A stretch of DNA of 64,000 nt from Udaeobacter sp963725505 (GCA_963725505.1 CAVRYN010000007.1:62001-126000), one strand, 5' to 3'. Shown: positions 40,811-49,951, numbered from the stretch's first letter. The notes: generated by a model not told the origin, from the letters alone. A program made the numbers and translations.

Positions 40811-41229
40811 GTCATTCCGAGCGAAGTCGAGGAATCCCGTGGCATCACCCAAGACCTACTAATGCGACATCAAAATTATTTCGTTTACATTTTAACAAAC
40901 GCAGATCGCCACACCGTGTTGTACATCGGCGTCACGAACAGTCTCGAGCGGCGTGCGAGCGAACATTCACTTGGGGTTGGAAGCGCGTTTGCTCGTCAGT
41001 ATAACGCCCACAAGTTGATTTATTTTGAAGCGTACGCAGATCCTCGCAGTGCAATAGCGAGGGAAAAACAACTCAAACGCTGGAGCCGCGCAAAGAAGGA
41101 AGCGCTCATCGCACGAAGAAATCCAGAATGGCGCGATCTGTTTACGGAGATGTACACGTTGCGACCGGTCGGAGGTTCTCGGTAATGCCACGGGATCCCT
41201 CGACTCCGCTTCGCTCTGCTCGGGATGAC
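40811..41229 (+). mobile_element. GIY-YIG gene flanked by long inverted repeats
   Basis: The left end GTCATTCCGAGCGAAGTCGA...CCCGTGGCAT (40811-40845) is the inverse of the right end ATGCCACGGGATCCCTCGAC...GGGATGAC (41185-41229, with a 10-bp insertion). The GIY-YIG ORF lies exactly between. Solitary palindromes of the same family without a gene occur at 43753-43844, 37535-37643 and 32976-33096. I infer a transposable unit; no target-site duplication is obvious. Confidence 0.6.
40862..41185 (+). CDS. GIY-YIG nuclease domain protein
   Basis: 107 residues from ATG 40862. FVYILTNADRHTVLYIGVTNSLERRASEH is the GIY-YIG signature (YIL...YIG, arginine in LERR). Then YFEAYADPRSAIAREKQLKRW and the catalytic-region NPEWRDL. 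Single-domain members of this UPF0213-like family are small putative endonucleases. The stop TAA overlaps the ATG of the DUF58 gene (TAATG). Its presence inside a moxR-bat operon and between inverted repeats points to insertion. Confidence 0.88.
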   Translation: MRHQNYFVYILTNADRHTVLYIGVTNSLERRASEHSLGVGSAFARQYNAHKLIYFEAYADPRSAIAREKQLKRWSRAKKEALIARRNPEWRDLFTEMYTLRPVGGSR

Positions 41230-42123
41230 GAGCGTACAACGACCACATCCGAGATCCTCAAAAAGATCCGCACCCTGGAGATCAAGACCCGCGGCCTGGT
41301 CGAAACCGCATTCGCCGGCGACTACCACAGCGTTTTCAAAGGACGGGGGATGAACTTTGAAGACGTGCGCGAATATCAGCCGGGCGACGAAATTCGCTCC
41401 ATTGATTGGAACGTCACAGCGCGGATGGGCAACGCGTTTGTAAAAAAGTTTACCGAGGAACGCGAGCTCACGGTGATGCTGGTTGTAGATGTCAGTGCCT
41501 CCGGGAATTTTGGAAGTACAACACAATCCAAACGCGAACTGGCGGCAGAGGTTGCCTGTTTGCTCGCATTCAGTGCGATCAGGAACAATGACAAGGTCGG
41601 GCTGATCCTTTTCACCGATCGCGTCGAACTTTTTATTCCACCAAAAAAAGGCCGGTCTCACACGCTGCGACTCATTCGCGAGATTCTGTTTTTCCAACCG
41701 CAGGGCCGCGGCACGGCGCCGGCGCTGGCACTCGATTACCTGAATAAGCTCGTAACACGGCGGGCGGTGGTTTTCTTCATCTCGGATTTTCAGGCGCCTG
41801 ATTTCTCGCGAGCGCTCGCGGTAAGTGGGCGGCGACACGATTTCATAGCCGTCCACATTCGCGACGAACGAGAAAGCGTATTGCCGAACATCGGCATGAT
41901 TACATTGGAGGACGCCGAGACCGGCGAACAGATCGAGATCAACACAGCTGATCGCAAAACGCGCTCTCTCTTTACGGACGTTGTCCGCGGGCGCGACACA
42001 GAACTTTCCCGGACGTTGCGGCGGAACAACATCGATGCGATCGCGTTGCAGACTGGAAAAGATTATTTGCCGTCGCTGCGCTCGTTTTTCAAACAGCGCG
42101 AACGCCGGGTTCGCGTTCGATGA
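41185..42123 (+). CDS. DUF58 domain protein (MoxR-associated VWA-like)
   Basis: 312 residues from ATG 41185, supported by GGAGG nine bases upstream. The first 15 or so residues (MPRDPSTPLRSARDD) are encoded by the right inverted repeat. The native part begins near TSEILKKIRTLEIKTRG. DUF58 signature GRGMNFEDVREYQPGDEIRSIDW, then a VWA-like fold with VVDVSASGNFG and VVFFISDFQAPDF. Partner of MoxR in envelope stress/aerotolerance systems. The original start was probably lost on insertion. Confidence 0.88.
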   Translation: MPRDPSTPLRSARDDERTTTTSEILKKIRTLEIKTRGLVETAFAGDYHSVFKGRGMNFEDVREYQPGDEIRSIDWNVTARMGNAFVKKFTEERELTVMLVVDVSASGNFGSTTQSKRELAAEVACLLAFSAIRNNDKVGLILFTDRVELFIPPKKGRSHTLRLIREILFFQPQGRGTAPALALDYLNKLVTRRAVVFFISDFQAPDFSRALAVSGRRHDFIAVHIRDERESVLPNIGMITLEDAETGEQIEINTADRKTRSLFTDVVRGRDTELSRTLRRNNIDAIALQTGKDYLPSLRSFFKQRERRVRVR

Positions 42124-42149
42124 ATTGAAGCGTTGAAGCGGGTGGAAAA

Positions 42150-42689
42150 ATGAAAGTGTTAAATTTTCTCGCCGAAGAATTCCACGACATTGCGCCACCG
42201 GTGGATTACTCACTGATTCCTCCCTGGCTGGTTTTTGTGATCGCATTTGTAGCGCTCTCGCTTCTCGGCTTGGTGGTGTGGTTGTTCGCAAAGCGCCGCA
42301 AACCGCTCTTGCCTCCAAAGTTGCCGCGCGAGATCGCGCTCGAAGAACTCGAACGAATTGGCTGCGAAATTGAAAGGATGAGTCCGTATCAGTTTAGCAT
42401 TCGTGTATCCGATATTTTGCGCAAATACGTGACGCAGCAATACGGGCTGCCGGCGACGCGACTAACTTCCATCGAATTTCTGACCGCGCTGGCAAAGGCC
42501 TCCCCGTTCTCCAGCGAAGAAAAATTGTTATTGGAGGACTTCTTGAACCGGTGCGATCTAATTAAGTTCGCGCGATACGAAGCGACAACTTCAGACGGCG
42601 AATTGCTACTGGGAGAAGCGATCCGTTTTGTAAAAGGAGGCGAACTTGCGACAGCTGAGCCAGAAATGTCTCGACTTCGCTCGACATGA
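42150..42689 (+). CDS. DUF4381-like membrane protein of the Bat operon
   Basis: 179 residues. A single membrane span (about 25-47, PPWLVFVIAFVALSLLGLVV) after a short periplasmic N-terminus, then a cytoplasmic helical domain (RVSDILRKYVTQQYGLPATRLTSIEF, KFARYEATTSDGELLLGEAI). Position and layout fit the DUF4381 protein found between DUF58 and BatA. The last residues (EMSRLRST) come from a palindromic repeat end. Overlaps batA by 4 nt. Confidence 0.75.
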   Translation: MKVLNFLAEEFHDIAPPVDYSLIPPWLVFVIAFVALSLLGLVVWLFAKRRKPLLPPKLPREIALEELERIGCEIERMSPYQFSIRVSDILRKYVTQQYGLPATRLTSIEFLTALAKASPFSSEEKLLLEDFLNRCDLIKFARYEATTSDGELLLGEAIRFVKGGELATAEPEMSRLRST

Positions 42690-43741
42690 CAAAGTTGTTT
42701 GATTGGTGGCCGGCAAACAGCGCCTTGACGTTCGCTCGCCCGTGGCTGCTCCTGTTGCTGCTGGCAATTCCGCTGCTGGCGTATTTGCGTGGAAAACGAG
42801 GGCCGGCTGCGGCGCTGACTTATTCATCCACAGCAACCCTTCGGGCAATCGGAAAACGAAGCGCCGCGCGCGCGGGGAAAATTCTGCGGACACTTCTACT
42901 GGCTTCGCTCGCGATTTTCGTAGTTGCGCTTGCGCGTCCCCAGCTTGGCAAGAGCCTCACCCAGATCGAGGCGAGCGGGATCGACATTATGCTCGTGCTC
43001 GATGTCTCCGGCTCGATGCTGACGAAAGATTTTACGATCGGCGGACAAGAAGCGACGCGAGTGGATGCGATCCGCGAAGTCACACGCAAGTTTATCGAAG
43101 AACGGCCGAACGATCGAATCGGCATCATCGCATTTGCCGGTCGCCCGTATGTCGTCAGTCCGATGACATTGGATCATGACTGGCTTTCGCAAAATCTGGA
43201 TCGCGTGCGGATAGGTCTGGTCGAAGATGGCACTGCGATTGGATCGGCCATGGCAGCGGCTGCCAACCGGTTGAATGATAAACGTTCTAAAAGTCGCGTA
43301 CTGGTTCTGTTGACCGACGGCGAAAATAACGCCGGAAAAATTCCGCCAAATACTGCCGCGGAGGCAGTGAAGGCGTTAAAGATTCACTTCTACGCCATTG
43401 GCGCTGGCATCAACGGAATTGCGCCAGCGCCGATCTTCACTAACCGAGGGCCGCTTACCGATGCGCTGGGCAATATACTCTACGAAAACCAGCGCGTGGA
43501 GTTTAACGAGACTGGTCTGCAAGAGGTTGCGAAAATTGCAGACGGGAAATTTTTCCGAGCGACTGACACGAAATCGCTCGAACAGATTTACGACGATATT
43601 GACAAACTGGAGAAATCCACGGTCAGCGTAAAGAAATATCAGCAATACCGCGATCTATTTCCGCTGTGCCTTATGGGTGGATGTGGGCTGCTGGTCGCGC
43701 AGATTTTGTTGTCGCAAACCGTCTGGAAGAAATTGCCATGA
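42686..43741 (+). CDS. batA: BatA: von Willebrand factor A domain membrane protein
   Basis: 351 residues. N-terminal membrane segments, then a VWA domain with an intact MIDAS (VLDVSGSM, ...DGTAIGSAMA, LLTDGENNAG), and a C-terminal membrane span. BatA binds a divalent metal and is thought to act with BatB in envelope integrity and oxygen tolerance. Overlaps the upstream gene by 4 nt; a palindromic repeat follows before batB. Confidence 0.9.
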   Translation: MTKLFDWWPANSALTFARPWLLLLLLAIPLLAYLRGKRGPAAALTYSSTATLRAIGKRSAARAGKILRTLLLASLAIFVVALARPQLGKSLTQIEASGIDIMLVLDVSGSMLTKDFTIGGQEATRVDAIREVTRKFIEERPNDRIGIIAFAGRPYVVSPMTLDHDWLSQNLDRVRIGLVEDGTAIGSAMAAAANRLNDKRSKSRVLVLLTDGENNAGKIPPNTAAEAVKALKIHFYAIGAGINGIAPAPIFTNRGPLTDALGNILYENQRVEFNETGLQEVAKIADGKFFRATDTKSLEQIYDDIDKLEKSTVSVKKYQQYRDLFPLCLMGGCGLLVAQILLSQTVWKKLP

Positions 43742-43752
43742 ATCTTTTCACC

Positions 43753-43844
43753 GTCATTCCGAGCGAAGTTGAGGAATCCCGTGGAGCTAGCTTAGGGTAT
43801 ATCCACGGGATCCCTCGACTCCGCTTCGCTTCGCTCGGGATGAC
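43753..43844. repeat. solitary GTCATTCCGAGC...ATGAC palindrome between batA and batB
   Basis: GTCATTCCGAGCGAAGTTGA...CCCGTGG and its inverse CCACGGGATCCCTCGACTCC...GGGATGAC with an 18-bp loop. Same ends as the GIY-YIG unit at 40811-41229 but without a gene. Confidence 0.8.
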
Positions 43845-43853
43845 AAAGACGTT

Positions 43854-46106
43854 ATGAGTTTTGGCGCACCAGAATGGCTTTGGGGCCTGTTGCTGATCCC
43901 ACTCCTGATTGCGCTCTTCGTTCGCGCGGAGCGTCGGGGGCTGAGACGACTACAGGAATTTGTTTCAGCGCGTTTGCTGCCGCAGCTTGCCGGAACCGTG
44001 AATCGTCCGCGGCGCGTCATAAGATTTGCGCTCCAGTTGCTCGGACTTTCTCTGGCCGTCGTCAGCCTCGCACAGCCGCGCTGGGGTTATACTTTTCAGG
44101 ATGTAAAGCGTAAAGGACTCGATTTGCTGATCGCAGTGGACACATCGCGCAGCATGCTTTCTAACGACGTCCAACCGAACCGGATCGAACGCGTCAAGCT
44201 TGCGGTCCAGGATTTGATTAATGAGCTCCAAGGCGACCGTGTTGGCCTGATTGCTTTTGCGGGCCGCGCTTTTTTGCAAGCGCCACTTACGATTGATTAC
44301 GATGCTGTAGTAGAGGCCATCAATGATTTGGACACGAAGACGATTCCTGAAGGCGGGACCAATATCTCCAGCGCCATTGCTCTTGCCACGCAGAGCTTCG
44401 GCAAAAGCGCAACGGGGAATCGAGCGCTCATCATCTTTACCGACGGCGAGGAATTAAGCGGCGATGCTGTAAAGATGGCAAAAGAGGCGACTGACGCCGG
44501 CGTGCGAATTTTCACTGTGGGCGTCGGCACACCGCAGGGCTCGCTTATTCCCGTAACTGGTGAGGATGGCCAAACAGCTTTTGTAAAGGACTCATCCGGC
44601 CAAGTTGTGAAATCAAAGCTGGACGACAAACGTTTGCGTGAAATCGCGCAGGCCACAGGCGGGTTTTATATTCATTTGGAAAGTGGGCCCCGCACGATGC
44701 AGCAAGTTCAAAGTGAAGGATTGGCAAAAATGCAGGCTGCTGAAATGGACGTGCGTTTATCCCGCCGTCCAATTGAGCGCTACGAATGGGCGCTGGGGGC
44801 GGCTCTGATCGCTCTCGCGTTAGCGATCCTGATTCCCGAGCGGCGACGCATGCGCGAAAGAGGCTACGTCCCTGCGGCTGCCAGGGCTGCGGGCGCGACG
44901 GTCGCTCTTCTATTGTTCCTCTCTTCATTTGCGCTTGGCGCGGCGCCGGGAATTGACGCCTATCGCGACGGGAAATTCGAAGATGCCTATGGCCAGTTTG
45001 AGCAGACGCTGAAATCGCATCCGGAGTCGCGTGCCGAGGATAAGCTCCAGTTCGATTCAGGCGCAGCGGCTTACAAACTAAAAGATTACAACAGGGCGCT
45101 GGAATCGTTTAGTCAGGCCCTGCTGACGCAAGAAACGGGATTGCAGAGCAAGGGTCACTACAATCTTGGCAACACGCTTTATCAACGCGGCGAAACGGAG
45201 AAAAGCGACGATAAGAAGCTGAGCGATTGGACAAACGCGCTGGACCATTATGAGCAAACTCTCAAGCTCGATCCGCAAGATAAGGACGCCAAAGACAACT
45301 ACGAGTACGTCAAAAGGAAGATCGAGGAGTTAAAGAACAAGAAATCCCAACAACAGCCCTCTCCTTCCCCGTCTCCGCCGCAAAAGAACAAGCAGAACCA
45401 ACAACAGAACAAGCAAGATCAGCAGCAACAGCAGAATCAGGACCAGCAGCAGCAAAAACAGTCGCAGCAGAATCAACAGCAACAGAAAGACCAACAGCAA
45501 CAACAGAACCAGCAGCAAAACCAGCAGAACCAACAGCAGCAGCAGCAGGGTCAGAGCCAGCAAGAGAAAAAGGATCAGCAGCAGCAATCGCAAGACCAGC
45601 AATCGCAAAACGAATCGGCTAACAAGAAAGAACAAAAGCAAAACGACCAAGCCCAGGCGAAGAACGAACCACAAAAGAAACAGCAGCAACAACCGGGCGA
45701 GAGCCCTTCTCCATCGCCGTCGCCAGGCGCGGAAAAGCAGCAGGCGAACCAGCCTTCACCGTCACCAGGAAAACGCCAGGCCGAGGAATCACCGAGCCCG
45801 GGCGAAGGAGAAAATGAGATGCCTTCCCCCTCCCCGGGAGAAGGTGAAGGCGAAGGCGCGGAACCATCAGCTACGCCCGCGGAATCGCCGCAGAAAAAAT
45901 TCGCCGGTGAAGTGAAAGGCGCGGGGGAAAACAAATCGCAGAAGCCGCCTGATAAAAGCGCGCAAATTGCCGAGGCCGAGTTGGAAAAAGAAGGCCAGAT
46001 GAGCGAACGCCAGGCCCTGGCGCTCCTTGAATCGATGAAAGACGAAGAGGCGCGAGTTCGACTTGATGAACGCAGAGTAACGCGCCATGTCTATAACGAC
46101 TGGTAG
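43854..46106 (+). CDS. batB: BatB-BatC fusion: VWA protein with TPR repeats and Gln-rich tail
   Basis: 750 residues. BatB part: membrane segments at about 8-24 and 60-78, VWA MIDAS VDTSRSM, GRAFLQAPLT and FTDGEELSG, then a span near 315-330. A second hydrophobic segment (about 345-365, VALLLFLSSFALGAAPG) leads into TPR repeats (about 370-490, BatC-like: YRDGKFEDAYGQFEQTL, KGHYNLGNTLYQRGE). Residues about 500-620 are almost pure Q/N/K/D, followed by PSPSPG repeats. It ends QALALLESMKDEEARVRLDE, a conserved BatC-like end. Separate batB and batC genes are the usual arrangement. Confidence 0.88.
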   Translation: MSFGAPEWLWGLLLIPLLIALFVRAERRGLRRLQEFVSARLLPQLAGTVNRPRRVIRFALQLLGLSLAVVSLAQPRWGYTFQDVKRKGLDLLIAVDTSRSMLSNDVQPNRIERVKLAVQDLINELQGDRVGLIAFAGRAFLQAPLTIDYDAVVEAINDLDTKTIPEGGTNISSAIALATQSFGKSATGNRALIIFTDGEELSGDAVKMAKEATDAGVRIFTVGVGTPQGSLIPVTGEDGQTAFVKDSSGQVVKSKLDDKRLREIAQATGGFYIHLESGPRTMQQVQSEGLAKMQAAEMDVRLSRRPIERYEWALGAALIALALAILIPERRRMRERGYVPAAARAAGATVALLLFLSSFALGAAPGIDAYRDGKFEDAYGQFEQTLKSHPESRAEDKLQFDSGAAAYKLKDYNRALESFSQALLTQETGLQSKGHYNLGNTLYQRGETEKSDDKKLSDWTNALDHYEQTLKLDPQDKDAKDNYEYVKRKIEELKNKKSQQQPSPSPSPPQKNKQNQQQNKQDQQQQQNQDQQQQKQSQQNQQQQKDQQQQQNQQQNQQNQQQQQQGQSQQEKKDQQQQSQDQQSQNESANKKEQKQNDQAQAKNEPQKKQQQQPGESPSPSPSPGAEKQQANQPSPSPGKRQAEESPSPGEGENEMPSPSPGEGEGEGAEPSATPAESPQKKFAGEVKGAGENKSQKPPDKSAQIAEAELEKEGQMSERQALALLESMKDEEARVRLDERRVTRHVYNDW

Positions 46107-46145
46107 CTGAAGTCTTGAGGTTCGATGGTTGATGTTTGATTGAAG

Positions 46146-48014
46146 ATGGGACGCGCATTCTTGATTGGAATCACCGCCGGAATTCTCGCGGCTGGTTTCG
46201 CATTTGCCGATTCGCCGAGCGTCACGGCGGTGCTGAGCAACTCGGAGATTGTTGTTGGCGAAACGGTGGAACTGCAAATCAAGGTAACCGGCCCCGGCGA
46301 TGCGACGCCTCCGGAAGAGATTTCAATCGACGGGTTGGAAATTCACGCCACCGGGCAATCGCGACAATTCGAAATACACAATTTCAGTACTAGTTCGAGC
46401 GTAACATACAATTACACGATCCTCCCGCTCAGTGCCGGCAAATTCACGATCCCGCCGCAAACAGTTCGCGCCGGCGGGAGTTTACTCAGGACGCCGGAGC
46501 TGACATTAAATGTCGCGGACTCGCCAGGTCGTTCGTCCGGGGCGAGGCCAAGTCGTGGCACGCAGAGCCAGTCAGTCCGCGCAAGCGATCTGGTTTTTGC
46601 CGAATTGGTTGTGCCAAAGAAAACTGCCTACGTCGGCGAGATCGTTCCTGTTCAGATCCGGATGGGATTTGACCCACGCGTGCGGCCAAGACTGATCGAA
46701 CCACCTGAAATCACCGGACAAGGATTCACTGCGCAGAAATTACAGGAATCCGGACAAATTTCAGAAACCATCAATGGCAGACCTTACGACGTAGTCACAT
46801 ATAAGACTGCGATCGCTGCGGCGCGCGCAGGAAAATTTGAGGTCGGGCCGGTGAAAGCCAGAGCACAAGTTCTGGTTCCGCGTGCACGAAGTGCGCCGCG
46901 ATCTCGGTCGCGTTCGCCGTTCGATCTGTTCGATCTGAATGATCCATTCTCTGATCCATTCTTTAGCAATCCGTTTGCTCAAATGGGTGAGCGTCGCGAC
47001 GTAGAGATCAAAAGCGAACCTGTGGCGCTAGAGGTAAAACCGTTGCCGCCAAACGCGCCGCCGAGTTTTTCAGGCGCAATTGGGAACTTTACAATGACAA
47101 CCGATGCGAAGCCCAACAGCGTGCAGGTGGGCGATCCCATCACCGTGACAAGTGCGATCTCGGGACGGGGCAATTTCGATCGTGTCAATGCGCCAGTGAT
47201 TGAAGACGAACGGGGCTGGCACAAATATCCGCCATCTTCCAAGTTCAAACAGGACGACGAGGTCGGCATCAGCGGGACGAAAACCTTCGAGACAGTGCTT
47301 TCGCCTAACGAGAAAAAGCAAGCGGTGCCAGTGCTCGCATTTTCGTATTTCGATCCGGTGAAGGAACAATATGTGACGGTGCGCAGCGAAGCGATCCCGA
47401 TCAGTGTGCAAGGCGGGACGGCTGCTACGCAGAATATCGCCGCGACCCAGCCGGGGTCACCGCCCCCGGCTACAGGGACGCGCCCGGCGCCAGCGACCCA
47501 GAGTACAGCCAAGCCGCAAGACATTCTTTATCAACTTATGGATCGCGGACGCACAGTGGATTCGTTTGCGCCGATCTACACGCGTCGCTTCTTCTGGGGT
47601 GCCCAATTAATTCCGTTGCTCGCACTGCTTGGATTTGTGGTCTGGAAAATTCGAAAAGCGAAGATCAGCAATCGCGAGGCACAACGAATGGCTGCGCTGC
47701 ACCATGAAGCGGCCGAGCTGATGCACAAATTGCGTCGGAACGATGCATCGCCGCGAGAATATTATGCCGAAGCCTCCAGAGTCGTCCGGGTAAAGACCGC
47801 GCTGGCGTCCGCCAGCCGCGGGATCGACCCGAACATCGTGGACGCGGAAACCGCGGCGGACACTTTCAAGCTGAACAGCGATGAGCGCGACCGGCTGCGC
47901 CGTTTATTCGAGCAAAGCGATGAGTGGCAATACAGCGGAGCGCATAACGGCCCGGGAAGGATCTCCCCGGAGAACCGGCGGGAAGTGCTGGAGTTGATCG
48001 AAAATTTGAAATGA
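46146..48014 (+). CDS. batD: BatD: oxygen-tolerance protein
   Basis: 622 residues from ATG 46146 (an upstream in-frame TTG is less likely). Signal peptide (AFLIGITAGILAAGFAFA), repeated Ig-like beta domains (VTAVLSNSEIVVGETVELQIKV, VPKKTAYVGEIVPVQIRM, FTMTTDAKPNSVQVGDPITV), and one C-terminal membrane span (about 478-496) with a cytoplasmic helical tail. Typical of BatD. A short palindromic repeat (47448-47477) encodes PGSPPPATG before the membrane span. Stop overlaps the batE start by 4 nt. Confidence 0.9.
   Translation: MGRAFLIGITAGILAAGFAFADSPSVTAVLSNSEIVVGETVELQIKVTGPGDATPPEEISIDGLEIHATGQSRQFEIHNFSTSSSVTYNYTILPLSAGKFTIPPQTVRAGGSLLRTPELTLNVADSPGRSSGARPSRGTQSQSVRASDLVFAELVVPKKTAYVGEIVPVQIRMGFDPRVRPRLIEPPEITGQGFTAQKLQESGQISETINGRPYDVVTYKTAIAAARAGKFEVGPVKARAQVLVPRARSAPRSRSRSPFDLFDLNDPFSDPFFSNPFAQMGERRDVEIKSEPVALEVKPLPPNAPPSFSGAIGNFTMTTDAKPNSVQVGDPITVTSAISGRGNFDRVNAPVIEDERGWHKYPPSSKFKQDDEVGISGTKTFETVLSPNEKKQAVPVLAFSYFDPVKEQYVTVRSEAIPISVQGGTAATQNIAATQPGSPPPATGTRPAPATQSTAKPQDILYQLMDRGRTVDSFAPIYTRRFFWGAQLIPLLALLGFVVWKIRKAKISNREAQRMAALHHEAAELMHKLRRNDASPREYYAEASRVVRVKTALASASRGIDPNIVDAETAADTFKLNSDERDRLRRLFEQSDEWQYSGAHNGPGRISPENRREVLELIENLK
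47448..47477. repeat. short palindrome inside batD
   Basis: AGCCGGGGTCACCGCCCCCGGCTAC outline, a minimal form of the 36350-36405 repeat. In frame. Confidence 0.6.
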
Positions 48015-48754
48015 AGATACCCGTGTCCTTAATTGCACTTCTTTTTTGCGCGCTCGCGGCTCCTTCGGTATTGGCGCAAGGGGAGATCGAGTTTGGAAAG
48101 GCGAACCAGGCATTTGCGCAAGGCCATTTCAAGGAAGCGATCTCGGATTACGAGGCGCTCATTCGCGATGGGCAATGGAGCGCAAATGTATTTTACGACC
48201 TCGGCAACGCTTATTTTCGCATCGGTGATTTCGGACGCGCCATTTTGAATTATGAACGCGCGCTCGCCTTGGAACGGCATCATCCGGAAGCGACGGCGAA
48301 TTTGCAGATCGCACGCGACGAGGCGCACGCGCTGGAGCTCCAGCCAAGCTGGCCGGAGCGTTATCTGCAATTTGCGACCGTCAATCAGTACAGCATCATC
48401 GTAGTCGTCGCGTTCTGGATCGCAGCGTTTTGTTTGGCAGCGTTGATTTTCACGCCTCGCCGATCAGCTATCGTGATCAGCATGCTGCTTGTGATGCTTC
48501 TGCTGTTTGCTGGAGCGATGTTTGCGATATGGCAACTCGAGGGCGGCAGCAAAGGCGTCGCGCTCGCTATTGTCACAGGCAAAGATGTCCAAGCGCGCCT
48601 CGCGACCGCGGACACAGCGAATGCTGTTTTGGCGTTGCCTCCCGGCAGTGAAATCAAGGTGCTGAGCACGCGCGGGGATTGGATCTACGCAGCATTGCCG
48701 AATAATCTGCGAGGTTGGATTCCCGCGAAGAACGCCGAGCAAGTGCGACTGTAG
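48011..48754 (+). CDS. batE: BatE: TPR and SH3-like domain membrane protein
   Basis: 247 residues. Signal peptide (LIALLFCALAAPSVLAQ), a TPR pair (ANQAFAQGHFKEAISDYEAL, NVFYDLGNAYFRIGDFGRAILNYERAL), two membrane spans (about 128-145 and 158-175) and a C-terminal bacterial SH3-like domain (VLALPPGSEIKVLSTRGDWI, LRGWIPAKNAEQV). The order matches BatE. Last gene of the operon. Confidence 0.9.
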   Translation: MKIPVSLIALLFCALAAPSVLAQGEIEFGKANQAFAQGHFKEAISDYEALIRDGQWSANVFYDLGNAYFRIGDFGRAILNYERALALERHHPEATANLQIARDEAHALELQPSWPERYLQFATVNQYSIIVVVAFWIAAFCLAALIFTPRRSAIVISMLLVMLLLFAGAMFAIWQLEGGSKGVALAIVTGKDVQARLATADTANAVLALPPGSEIKVLSTRGDWIYAALPNNLRGWIPAKNAEQVRL

Positions 48755-48862
48755 CGCCATTCTCTAAGACCAGGTTTTTACGCCGGCGTCTGACACAGGC
48801 GCCCTACAGTTCAACGCATCCGACGGTTTGCGGCGACCGAAAATCGCCGTAAGAGAAATTGT

Positions 48863-48982
48863 ATGACTCCAGAGATGGAAATCGGCACCGACAGAAAGGC
48901 GCTGCAAATCAATCTGGATCCGGCCAAGTACGGGACGTTTGCAGAAATTGGCGCTGGTCAGGAAGTAGCGCTGTCATGTTGA
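48863..48982 (+). pseudogene. truncated 5' remnant of a gene cut by a palindromic repeat
   Basis: ATG 48863 gives MTPEMEIGTDRKALQINLDP, KYGTFAEIGAGQEVA, then stops inside the repeat at 48973. I recall this N-terminus from a long conserved bacterial protein of uncertain function, whose next residues would continue the AEIGAGQEVA motif, but I cannot check it here. Only about 37 native codons remain. Confidence 0.6.
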
Positions 48983-49139
48983 GCGAAGCGCTGCAACGAA
49001 ATGCGAAGCATGAGGCCAGGCTTTCAAACATCTCTGACTATGGCTTCGTGGGAGATCGCTCCATAAATGATCAGAGATGGAAAGCCTGGCCTCGCGCACT
49101 TCGTCCGCTGCGTTGCAGCTTCGCTTCGCTCAGAATGAC
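48973..49139. repeat. GTCATGTTGAGC...CAGAATGAC long hairpin repeat
   Basis: GTCATGTTGAGCGAAGCGCT...GAGGCCAGGCTTTC pairs with GAAAGCCTGGCCTC...CTTCGCTCAGAATGAC. A member of the same repeat class with a long loop; it ends the pseudogene at 48863 and abuts the hydrolase start. Confidence 0.8.
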
Positions 49140-49145
49140 ACTTTC

Positions 49146-49951
49146 ATGAAAATTGCTGTCGCTCAGATTTCGTGTTCGCTCGGTGATCCCGAAGCGAACC
49201 TAATTAAGGTTCGCGACTTTTCTCGCCGTGCCAAAGATGTCGGCGGCGCGGAGCTGATCGTTTTTCCGGAGATGACCGACACCGGCTACTCGATGCCGGT
49301 CATCCGAGAGCATGCGACCGATTGGACAAATGGATTTGTTCCCGGTGTGCAGGAAATCGCGAAGAGAATTTCGATCGCGATCGTCAGCGGCGTCTCGGAG
49401 CGGGACGGCTCATCGATTTACAATTCCCAGGTTCTTATCGATTCACAGGGCAACATCGCTGGGAAATATCGTAAGGCTCATTTGTATGCGGTGGCGCCCG
49501 TCGAAGAACAAACGTGCTTTGCTCCGGGTGACGCTTTCGCGAGCTTTGAGCTAGGCGACCTGCGTTTTGGCTTCAGCATCTGCTACGACCTCCGCTTTCC
49601 GGAGATGTACCGAAAACTCGCCGTCGAACAGAAGGTTGGCGCTTTTGTCGTCTCCTCTGCCTGGCCATTTCCCACGCGACGAACATTTTCGGAGTGCTTG
49701 CCATCGCGCGCGCGATCGAAAACCAGAGCTACGTGATTGCATCGAATCGCGTTGGTAAAGACGATGACCTGTGGTTTTGCGGCAGCTCCGCGATCATCGA
49801 TCCACGCGGAGTCGTGATCGCAGCCGCATCGGCAGATCGTGAAGAACTTATTCAGGCCGATTTATCCGAAGAGCTGGTGCTCTCAGTCCGCGCCGGGTCG
49901 AGTCCTTCGCTCATCGTCGACAGGATTTATACGGATAAGGCGATGATCTAA
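49146..49951 (+). CDS. carbon-nitrogen hydrolase (nitrilase superfamily), frameshifted
   Basis: About 268 residues once one frameshift near 49680 is repaired. The first frame (49146-49736) has the catalytic triad: E in VFPEMTDTG, K in GKYRKAHLY and C in FSICYDLRFP. The second frame (from about 49690 to 49951) has MLAIARAIENQSYVIASNRVG and the C-terminus. Closest in layout to omega-amidase/Nit-type hydrolases of small amides. The indel lies in the SSAWPFP / RMLAIARA join. Convergent with cstA (4-nt overlap). Confidence 0.82.

Noticed and set aside
45330..45692. Poly-leucine/valine minus-strand frame
   Set aside because: Antisense of the CAG/CAA Gln-rich tract of the BatB fusion.
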